DNA of 64,000 bases from Akkermansiaceae bacterium (GTDB lineage Bacteria; Verrucomicrobiota; Verrucomicrobiia; Verrucomicrobiales; Akkermansiaceae). The stretch is from NCBI GenBank assembly GCA_903827375.1, contig CAIKHZ010000079.1:1-64000 (forward strand). The letters run 5' to 3'. The notes under the pieces were generated by a model. It was given only the letters and a program-made list of their open reading frames with translations, was not told the DNA's origin and did no database searches. Of the stretch, positions 9,401 to 17,473 are shown piece after piece. Position 1 is the first letter of the stretch. Every line of letters begins with the position of its first letter. The position numbers and the translations under genes are program-made.

Positions 9401-11959
9401 GTGAACCCAAACAAATTCATCGGCCACCTCCTCAGATCCCGCAAGATCCTGTTAGCCTCAACTGTGCTGATGACAATGCCTGCGGCTGCGGCGGACGTGC
9501 TCCTGCCCGGCGCGGTCGAGGTCGGTTCGCGCGTCTCGTTCAACGCAGGTTGGCGTTTCGCTCGCTTTGGCGAGCAGGCCGACGGCAGCAAGGTGGCCGA
9601 ACCCAAAGAATTGGAGATGCCTGCTTTTGATGATAAAGAGTGGCGGCAGCTCGACCTGCCACATGACTGGGGCATTGAAGGACCGTTCAAGATAGAATTG
9701 CCGGGGGAAACCGGCAAGCTGCCGTGGTTCGGCATCGGTTGTTATCGCAAGGCCTTCACTGTGCCTGCCGAGGCCAAGGGCAAGCGCATCTTCCTCGATT
9801 TTGATGGAGCGATGAGCGACAGCACGGTATTTTTGAACGGCGAGAAGGTGGGCGGCTGGCCATACGGTTATAGTTCCTACCGGGTTGAATTGACCGAGCG
9901 GGTGCAGTTCGGAGCCGCCAATGTGGTGGCAGTTCGCCTCGATAACAAACCCCACTCCAGCCGCTGGTATCCGGGCGGTGGCATCTATCGGAACACTTGG
10001 TTGGTGACCACCGATCCGGTACACATCGCCCACTGGGGAGTTTACGTCACCACTCCCCACGTCGCCAAGGACAAGGCCGAAGTCCAAATGCAGGTGACTC
10101 TCGATAACCAGAGCGCAGCAGCCGCAGAGACGACAGTGGCCGTGGATATCTGGCGCCTCGGTGACAAACCTGTAAAGCTAACAGCGATTGCCCCGACCAA
10201 GATCCAGGTGGCCGTCGGCGGGAGTGCCACCTGCACCTTGAACGCCACGCTCGCTGATCCGGTGTTGTGGAATCTCGAAAGTCCCGTCCTCCACTGCGCC
10301 CTAACCACAGTGCGCGTCGGCGGCAAGGTGGTGGATACCCAACGCAGCGTGTTCGGCATTCGCAGCATCGAGATCACGGCCGACCGTGGCCTGCTGGTCA
10401 ACGGAAAACACATATCTATCAAGGGTGTGTGCAACCACCATGACTTGGGGGCGCTGGGTGCCGCGATCAATCTGCGGGCCATGGAGCGGCAGATCCAAAT
10501 TCTGCAGGAGATGGGCTGCAACAGCATCCGTACCAGCCACAATCCGCCGGCACCGGAATTGCTGGACCTCTGCGACCGCATGGGCATATTGGTCATGGAC
10601 GAGGCTTTCGATTGCTGGGTGTCCGGCAAAAAGCCCAACGACTATGCGCGTTTCTTCCCGGAGTGGCACGTCAAGGATGTCACAGCCATGGTGCATCGCG
10701 ACCGCAATCATCCGTCGGTTTTCCTGTGGAGCGCGGGCAATGAGATCCACGAGCAGGAACAAGGTGAGAAGGGTGCCGCCATCCTCAAATCACTCACGGA
10801 CATCTTCCACCGCGAGGACCCCTCGCGATTGGTGTCGGCAGGCTGCAACCACGGCGGCGTCATCGACAACGGATTCTACAAGGAAATGGACGTGCTGGGA
10901 CTCAACTATAAGAGGGGCGAGTATGATGGTTTCCACAAGAAGGACCCCAAGGTGCCGTTGTTAGCTAGCGAGACATCCTCATGTGTGAGTTCCCGCGGCG
11001 AGTATTTCTTTCCCGTTAGCAACGACAAAGGGCAGGGGTTTTTCGACTTCCAGGCCAGCTCCTATGACCTCTACGCGCCGTTCTGGGCCTTTCCCCCGGA
11101 CAACGATTTTGATGCTCTGGACAGATGTCCCTACGTGCTTGGCGAATATGTGTGGACGGGTTTCGACTACCTGGGTGAGCCGACGCCATTCAACTCCGAC
11201 CCGAGCAACCTGCTCAACTTCCAGGATGAGCAATCGCGCAAAGCCGCCGCCGAGGAGTTGCAGCGCCTTGGCAAGATCAAGTGCCCGTCCCGTAGCTCCT
11301 ACTTCGGCATCGTTGATCTGTGTGGATTCAAAAAGGACCGATTCTATATCTATCAGGCGAAGTGGCGGCCGGAACTGCCCATGGCCCACATCCTGCCGCA
11401 CTGGAACTGGCCTGAGCGAATCGGTCAGGTGACTCCCGTCCACGTTTACACCTCGGGCGACGAGGTCGAGTTATTCCTCAATGGCACGTCGCTCGGCAGG
11501 AAAAGGAAAGGCCAATACGAGTACCGCCTGCGCTGGAACGACGTTGTCTATGCGCCGGGAACCTTGCAGGCCGTGGCGTACAAGGATGGCAAACCCTGGG
11601 CCAAAGACGAGGTCACCACCACCGGCCTAGCGGCAAAACTAACGGCTGTCGCCGACCGTGCCGTCATCACCGCCGACCGCCGAGATCTGTCCTACGTCAC
11701 CGTCACCGTGGTGGATAAAGACAGCCGCATGGTGCCGCGCTCCAAAAACCTGGTGCATTTCTCCCTGAACGGCCCGGGCGAAATCGTGGCGGTGGACAAC
11801 GGTGACGCGACCAGCCTCGAACCCTTGATCGCCAAGCAGATGAAGGCATACAACGGCCTGTGCCTGGCCATCGTGCGCGCCACCGGACCGGGAGCGATCA
11901 CTTTGACCGCTAGCGCCGATGGCCTAACTGGTGCCAAGGTGGTGGTGACCGGGAACTAA
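9401..11959 (+). CDS. Beta-galactosidase-type glycoside hydrolase, GH2
   Basis: The GTG at 9401 opens an 852-residue protein whose N-terminus (LRSRKILLASTVLMTMPAAAA) is a signal peptide. The domains follow the GH2 order: a sugar-binding jelly roll (WYPGGGIYRNTWL about residues 186-198), an Ig-like domain, and a TIM barrel with GVCNHHDLGALGAA and TSHNPPAPELLDLCD. The acid/base lies in SAGNEIHE (Glu448) and the predicted nucleophile in LLASETSSC (Glu524). A DUF4982-like and a further Ig-like domain end the protein. It probably removes beta-linked galactose or a related sugar from the polysaccharide attacked by the neighbouring fucosidase. It is 9 nt from the GH29 gene and 10 nt from the next. 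Confidence 0.92.
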   Translation: MNPNKFIGHLLRSRKILLASTVLMTMPAAAADVLLPGAVEVGSRVSFNAGWRFARFGEQADGSKVAEPKELEMPAFDDKEWRQLDLPHDWGIEGPFKIELPGETGKLPWFGIGCYRKAFTVPAEAKGKRIFLDFDGAMSDSTVFLNGEKVGGWPYGYSSYRVELTERVQFGAANVVAVRLDNKPHSSRWYPGGGIYRNTWLVTTDPVHIAHWGVYVTTPHVAKDKAEVQMQVTLDNQSAAAAETTVAVDIWRLGDKPVKLTAIAPTKIQVAVGGSATCTLNATLADPVLWNLESPVLHCALTTVRVGGKVVDTQRSVFGIRSIEITADRGLLVNGKHISIKGVCNHHDLGALGAAINLRAMERQIQILQEMGCNSIRTSHNPPAPELLDLCDRMGILVMDEAFDCWVSGKKPNDYARFFPEWHVKDVTAMVHRDRNHPSVFLWSAGNEIHEQEQGEKGAAILKSLTDIFHREDPSRLVSAGCNHGGVIDNGFYKEMDVLGLNYKRGEYDGFHKKDPKVPLLASETSSCVSSRGEYFFPVSNDKGQGFFDFQASSYDLYAPFWAFPPDNDFDALDRCPYVLGEYVWTGFDYLGEPTPFNSDPSNLLNFQDEQSRKAAAEELQRLGKIKCPSRSSYFGIVDLCGFKKDRFYIYQAKWRPELPMAHILPHWNWPERIGQVTPVHVYTSGDEVELFLNGTSLGRKRKGQYEYRLRWNDVVYAPGTLQAVAYKDGKPWAKDEVTTTGLAAKLTAVADRAVITADRRDLSYVTVTVVDKDSRMVPRSKNLVHFSLNGPGEIVAVDNGDATSLEPLIAKQMKAYNGLCLAIVRATGPGAITLTASADGLTGAKVVVTGN

Positions 11960-11969
11960 CTACTCAACC

Positions 11970-14036
11970 ATGATAACGAAAACAACAATCATTTTAACAT
12001 CGCTTATGGCCGTCGCGCTGACGGAGGCGGCGGTGCCGATTGACCGGCAGGCGCTGGTGACGCGACATAACATTACCTGGAATGACGCGGGGGGACGTGT
12101 TGCGCTGGGCAACGGTGAATTTTGCTTTGGGGCGGATGGCAGCGGTTTGCAGACGTTCGCTGGCAACAGCATGGCACACTGGGGCTGGCACAGTTTTCCC
12201 CTGCCGGATGGCTGTACCACCGACATGGTGCCCGCCACTGGCGCGTTTGAGCAGCGCAATATCGACGGCAAGCTGAAGGGTGCCGTCAATTCCTGGATGT
12301 TCGACAATCCGCACAAGATGAACCTCGGGCGTCTGCGGTTGGTGCGTTCGGGCGGACGCAACCTGGCACCGGGCGATCTCAAAGGCTTGAGCAGGACTCT
12401 TGATTTGTGGGCCGGAGTGCAGACCTCGAGATATCAGATTGATGGCCAAGATGTGACGGTGGAGACCTGCGTTCACCCGCAACTGGATATGGTGGCGGTG
12501 CGGATTGATTCGCCACTCGTGGCGAGCGGCGGGTTGGAAGTGGTTCTGGATTTCGCCTATCCAAATCTCGACAAAGGTGGCCCATGGGTCGGGGATTTTA
12601 ACCACAGTGACGGGCATGCCTCGACGACAATCAACGCCAAAAATCAGCGCCTCGATCTTAAACGCGTGGTTGATGCAAGCATCTATCATGTGAGTATCGC
12701 CGCTGCGACGGGCTGTGTGATCGGTCAAGCTGACGGCAAGAGTCATAGATACAAAGTTTCGGCGCATGGAGTGCATGTGCTGGAATTCTCCTGTGCCTTC
12801 GCAATGGCCCCGCCGCCTGCTAGCTTGCCGACTTTTGAACCAACCCGAACGGCTTGTGCCGGACATTGGAAAAATTTTTGGATGCATGGTGGGGCGATCG
12901 ATCTATCAGCCAGCAAGGATCCGCGCTGGAAGGAACTGGAGCGCCGCATCGTGCTGTCACAATACCAGTTGGCCGCGCAGTCGGCCGGCACGTGGCCGTC
13001 GGCTGAGACTGGACTGTTAGGTCTGGATGACTGGCGCGGCCAGTTTCACATGGAAATGCTGTGGTGGCACCTAGCGCATTATGCCTTGTGGGATCGCTGG
13101 GCGATGGGAACCAAGGCGTTGGACTGCTACCGGAAATTCATTCCAACCGCGCTCGAGCTGGCCACCCAGTTAGGTTCCAAGGGCATGATGTGGGGCAAGG
13201 AATGCGGACCTGAAGGCCGCTCCGCCCCATGGAGTGGCAACCATCCTCTGTTATGGAAACAACCGCATCCAATCTTTTTTGCCGAACTGGAGTATCGCCT
13301 GAAGCCGACCCGCGAGACGCTCAAGAAGTGGGCCGAGATCGTTGAAGGAACCGCCGAGCAGATGGCCGACTATGCCAAGCGTGACACCACAACCGGCATT
13401 TATTCGTTATATCCTGCGATGCCACCGAGCGAGCAAGGTATCACAAAGAACGATGTGTTTGATCTCGCCTACTGGCGCTGGGCGCTGGACATGGCGCAGC
13501 AATGGCGGGAGCGCATGGGCATGCCGCGCGATCCACATTGGGACGAGGTACGCAACAATCTAACTCCCCTACCGGTGGCCGATGGCCTCTTCGTGCATTC
13601 CACCGAATGGACCGATACCTATACCAAGCGCAACTTTGAACATCCCGATCCGATCGGCGTCCTTGGCCTGCTGCCGCCGACCCGGGGAGTGGATGCAGCA
13701 ACCGCCGCTCGCACGGTCGCCAAGGTTTGGACGACGTGGCAATGGGACCGCTGTTGGGGTTGGGATTTCCCGTGGATGGCGATGGCCGCAGCTCGCACCG
13801 GCCAGCCGCAAATCGCCGTGGACGCCTTGCTCAAAAATTCCCCGCGCAACGACTACGATGCCCAAGGTATCAATGCCGGCGGGCCTTGTCCCTACCTGCC
13901 CGGCAATGGCGGACTGCTCTATGCCGTGGCCATGATGGCCGCCGGATGGGATGGTGCCCCACCACGCCACGCCCCCGGCTTTCCCGATGACGGCAGTTGG
14001 GTGGTGCAATGGGAAGGCTTGAAGGCCGCGCCTTGA
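11970..14036 (+). CDS. Putative (alpha/alpha)6-barrel glycoside hydrolase (GH65/GH95-like)
   Basis: The 688-residue protein has a signal peptide ending near ALTEA. The N-terminal part (RHNITWND...LGNGEFCFGADGSGLQTF) looks like the beta-sandwich entry of clan GH-L enzymes. The second half has paired helices with LDDWRGQFHMEMLWWHLAHY (around residue 353) and WGWDFPWMAMAAARTG, typical of an (alpha/alpha)6 barrel. I cannot place it in a named family with certainty; GH65 and GH95 relatives are the closest I recognise. As the third gene of the GH29-GH2 run, it probably acts on the same secreted substrate. The stop lies 187 bases before the start of the second deacetylase. Confidence 0.65.
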   Translation: MITKTTIILTSLMAVALTEAAVPIDRQALVTRHNITWNDAGGRVALGNGEFCFGADGSGLQTFAGNSMAHWGWHSFPLPDGCTTDMVPATGAFEQRNIDGKLKGAVNSWMFDNPHKMNLGRLRLVRSGGRNLAPGDLKGLSRTLDLWAGVQTSRYQIDGQDVTVETCVHPQLDMVAVRIDSPLVASGGLEVVLDFAYPNLDKGGPWVGDFNHSDGHASTTINAKNQRLDLKRVVDASIYHVSIAAATGCVIGQADGKSHRYKVSAHGVHVLEFSCAFAMAPPPASLPTFEPTRTACAGHWKNFWMHGGAIDLSASKDPRWKELERRIVLSQYQLAAQSAGTWPSAETGLLGLDDWRGQFHMEMLWWHLAHYALWDRWAMGTKALDCYRKFIPTALELATQLGSKGMMWGKECGPEGRSAPWSGNHPLLWKQPHPIFFAELEYRLKPTRETLKKWAEIVEGTAEQMADYAKRDTTTGIYSLYPAMPPSEQGITKNDVFDLAYWRWALDMAQQWRERMGMPRDPHWDEVRNNLTPLPVADGLFVHSTEWTDTYTKRNFEHPDPIGVLGLLPPTRGVDAATAARTVAKVWTTWQWDRCWGWDFPWMAMAAARTGQPQIAVDALLKNSPRNDYDAQGINAGGPCPYLPGNGGLLYAVAMMAAGWDGAPPRHAPGFPDDGSWVVQWEGLKAAP

Positions 14037-14223
14037 TTCATGATGAAAGTGCTTTTACCATTTTTTTGGAAAACTGCAAGATGACACGCCGCTACGATGC
14101 GGCGCAAGAACGCCCAACATGCCGCCGTATTGGCGTGACTTGCTGCCAGCCGCCGCCATTCCCACGTACCCACACAACGACCCAATGCCCATGAACCATC
14201 ATCTCGGGAAGAATTTACCGACC

Positions 14224-17200
14224 ATGCAAACATCCCCAATAGGAATGTTCCTTCTCGCCGCCATTGCGCTGCCTTTCATGGCTTGCGGCCAAGCGATTGC
14301 CGACCCCGATCCCACCGGCATCCTGCGCAAGCCCATCCCCGACAAACTCGTGGTGCTCACCTTCGACGACGCCTGTGCCAGCGGCTACACAGTGGCCGCT
14401 CCGATCCTCAAATCACTTGGATTTGGCGGCTCATTCTATGTTTGCGACTTCGACTCATTCAAGACCCGAAAAGATTGGTATCTGACGTGGCGGCAGATGA
14501 GAGCTCTCAATGACGAGGGCTTTGAGGTCGGCAACCACACCGTCGGCCATGGCGGGAGTTTGGAGGCTTTTGTGGCCATGGACAACGCGCTGTTTGCCAA
14601 TCACGGGCCCAAGATGACCACCGTCTGCTGGCCACTCTACAACGTGAACTGGAATATCTGTAAGGATCTGGCCAACAACGACTACACCTTCGGCCGCGGC
14701 GGCCATGAGTGCCCCTACAGGCCGACGCTGGACAATCCGTTTGATGTGCCGTCATACACGATGAACGATGGAGTCACCATGCAGGCATTCACCAAAATCG
14801 TGCGCCGGGCCGTCAATGGAAAGATTGTTGTCCTAACCTACCACGGTGTGCCGGACATGGAACACGGAAGCGTTTCAGTCAAGGCCGAGACCTTCAAGGC
14901 AATGATGCAGTATTTGAAGGACAATCATTACCAAGCCATCGCCATGCGCGACCTGACCGGGTATATTGATCCGGCAAAAGCCGCCAAGCTACCGCAAAAG
15001 TCCGGTGAGTTCAAAGAGCCGGACCCCGTCGCGTTGGCCTCGGAAGATCAGCCCTATGTGGCTCCTCCAGCCAAGGATATCCAAGAGTTCAACATCCCCA
15101 ATCTGCCCTCGGCCACCATCTCCCAAACCCACATCAGCATCACCGTGCCCCACGCCACGGATGTGACAGCACTTATACCTAACATCAAGCTGTCGGACGG
15201 AGCCAGCATCAAGCCTGCCTCCGGCACCCCAGTCGATTTTTCAACCCCCCAGAACTATAACGTCACCAGTAAAGATGGCTCCACCAAAATATATGCCGTG
15301 ACGGTTGAAAAGGCCGCCATCAGCGCGGCGAAAGACATCCTAACCTTTGAATTGCCGGGGGCAACGGCAGTCACCATTGCTGCAAATCGGGTCGGCGTGT
15401 ATGTGCCGGGCTCCACAGACCTGAAGGCTCTAACGCCAACCTTTGTACTGTCGCCTTTTGCCGTCAGCTCTCCGCCATCCGGCACAACGCGCGACTTCAC
15501 CCAAACTCAGACCTACACGATCCGTGCTCAGGACGGATCTTCCCGATCCGTTAGTGTGGTGGTCGTCAGGAGTGACAAGCCAAACTCATTCGTCTGGAGC
15601 AAAGCGGAAGGCGGCAACTGGAGTGATGGGGCCAAATGGTCGCACAATCTTGCTGCGGGACAGGCGCCCGCCAGCACCGGCCAGTCCGACGGTATGCTGA
15701 CCTTTAGCCAGCGCGGGACTTATGCCGCCAATAACGACCTGACGGCCGGATTCAAGCTCAACCAACTCAATCTGACGAGCGCCTCCGCGGGTTTGACGCT
15801 GGGCGGCAACGCCATCAATTTTGTCAAGAATGGTGCTAGCGGCGTATTGCCGGCGCTCCAAGCGATCCAAAACCAAGGAATCGCGAACATCAGCACGCCG
15901 ATCAACCTCACTGACGACCTTCACGTGAATATGAATCTGGAAAAAGATCCCAATGTCTATCTGACTCTCAGCGGCTTGGTATCGGGCTCCGGAGCTCTGG
16001 TTCTTAACAGCCATGCCACCGAATTTCCAGCGTTCAGCAACCATGATGCACACTACGGCATCATCAGACTGACCCACTCGAACACCTACAGCGGTGGCAG
16101 CTTCGTGAATGGTGGGAAGATTATCCTGGGCGCGCCTGATGGTCTGGGAACGGGCCCTGTGATGATCTCTGGCTTCGGCACCATCCAGGACAGCAGTGGC
16201 TCCATCAATGCCCTAACGATTAACAACGGTTACCTGTATTCCTGCACCTGGAACGGTCCCGTCACCCTCAACGGAATCAGCAGTTTTTATGGTGATTGCA
16301 AGATTCATGGCGGCATCAGTGGTGCCGGAGGATTTGTCATGCTAGGAACTCCAGGCACCTACCTCAACATGACCCCAGGCGGCAGCGTGACCCTTGATGG
16401 AACCAATACTTATAGCGGGCCAACCACGGTGTTTCCTGGCACGCTGATTGTCAAAAAGGCAGCGAGCCTTTACAACGCTGATCCAGCGAAGTGGACGCCC
16501 ACCAGCATCACCATCCACAAGGCTGCAACGCTATGTCTCAACGTCGGCGGCCCGGCTGAGTTGACTGGCAGCCAAGTCGGCAAACTTGTGGGAAATCTCA
16601 CCAGTGAGATCCATGATAACGGCCTGATGGGAGGTTCGCTGTTGTGTCTGGATACTTCCAATGCCGCAGACCCTGTGTTGGTATCCGCCGCCATAACGGA
16701 TTCAAAAGGTCCGGGAGGCGGCCCGTTTCTCATCAAAAAATGCGGGCCTGGAATCCTGCGTCTGTCCGGCAACAACACCTATACCGGGCAGACAGTTCTT
16801 GAGACCGGCAGCTTGAGTGTTTCTTCATTCAACAGTATCACCAAAGGCAGGGCCAGCAGCAGCCTGGGAGCACCGCCGGACATTGAGGCCGGGGAGATTG
16901 TCATTGGCAATGAAGGCAAGGACGGCGATTGTTGTCTGATCTATACCGGTACCGGCGAAACCTCCGACCGCGTGTTAAACCTCGCCGGAAAATTGTCCAC
17001 CGTGACCATCGACCAAGCCGGCAGCGGCCTGCTCAAATTCACCAGCGACCTGCTCATCTCCGGCTATGGAGCTGACAAAACCCTCGCGCTCGGCGGCAAT
17101 GCATCTGGCAGCGGCGAACTTGCTGGAGCCATCACCAATCCTTATGACCGAGCGGGCAAAGCAAGCACCTCCGTCATCAAATCCGGTGCGGGCATCTGGG

Positions 17201-17457
17201 TCCTCTCCGGGACAAATACTCACACCGGTCCGACAATCGTGAAGCAGGGCACGCTGTCAATTGCGAGCAAGCTAGGTTTGGGAGATAAAACCGATGTCTA
17301 TCTTTGCGAAGGCGCGGTTCTCAGTCTCAACTTCAATGGCGAGATGCGCATCGGAAAACTCTATCTCGATGGCAAACTACAACCCGCCGGCACCTATGGC
17401 ACGTTGACAAATTCCACCTATCTCAAGGGTCAAGGCGTTTTGAAATGTCACCTGTAA
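14224..17457 (+). CDS. Secreted NodB polysaccharide deacetylase fused to Ig-like domains and PATR repeats (copy 2)
   Basis: I take the ATG at 14224, which gives 1077 residues and starts directly at a signal peptide (MQTSPIGMFLLAAIALPF). The in-frame ATG at 14191 or the longer frame from 14119 would add a non-hydrophobic leader. The NodB domain keeps TFDD (D48, D49), HTVGH (H105, H109), RGGH and YHGVPD. Unlike the other copies, two tandem Ig-like domains of about 80 residues (both ending in a Tyr-x-Val/Ile...DGS pattern) sit between the catalytic domain and the PATR region. The C-terminus has the LYLDGKLQPAGTY ending. It sits 16 nt before copy 3, so the two are likely cotranscribed. It probably deacetylates an extracellular polysaccharide. 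Confidence 0.87.
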   Translation: MQTSPIGMFLLAAIALPFMACGQAIADPDPTGILRKPIPDKLVVLTFDDACASGYTVAAPILKSLGFGGSFYVCDFDSFKTRKDWYLTWRQMRALNDEGFEVGNHTVGHGGSLEAFVAMDNALFANHGPKMTTVCWPLYNVNWNICKDLANNDYTFGRGGHECPYRPTLDNPFDVPSYTMNDGVTMQAFTKIVRRAVNGKIVVLTYHGVPDMEHGSVSVKAETFKAMMQYLKDNHYQAIAMRDLTGYIDPAKAAKLPQKSGEFKEPDPVALASEDQPYVAPPAKDIQEFNIPNLPSATISQTHISITVPHATDVTALIPNIKLSDGASIKPASGTPVDFSTPQNYNVTSKDGSTKIYAVTVEKAAISAAKDILTFELPGATAVTIAANRVGVYVPGSTDLKALTPTFVLSPFAVSSPPSGTTRDFTQTQTYTIRAQDGSSRSVSVVVVRSDKPNSFVWSKAEGGNWSDGAKWSHNLAAGQAPASTGQSDGMLTFSQRGTYAANNDLTAGFKLNQLNLTSASAGLTLGGNAINFVKNGASGVLPALQAIQNQGIANISTPINLTDDLHVNMNLEKDPNVYLTLSGLVSGSGALVLNSHATEFPAFSNHDAHYGIIRLTHSNTYSGGSFVNGGKIILGAPDGLGTGPVMISGFGTIQDSSGSINALTINNGYLYSCTWNGPVTLNGISSFYGDCKIHGGISGAGGFVMLGTPGTYLNMTPGGSVTLDGTNTYSGPTTVFPGTLIVKKAASLYNADPAKWTPTSITIHKAATLCLNVGGPAELTGSQVGKLVGNLTSEIHDNGLMGGSLLCLDTSNAADPVLVSAAITDSKGPGGGPFLIKKCGPGILRLSGNNTYTGQTVLETGSLSVSSFNSITKGRASSSLGAPPDIEAGEIVIGNEGKDGDCCLIYTGTGETSDRVLNLAGKLSTVTIDQAGSGLLKFTSDLLISGYGADKTLALGGNASGSGELAGAITNPYDRAGKASTSVIKSGAGIWVLSGTNTHTGPTIVKQGTLSIASKLGLGDKTDVYLCEGAVLSLNFNGEMRIGKLYLDGKLQPAGTYGTLTNSTYLKGQGVLKCHL

Positions 17458-17473
17458 CATCCAACTTGTTTTT

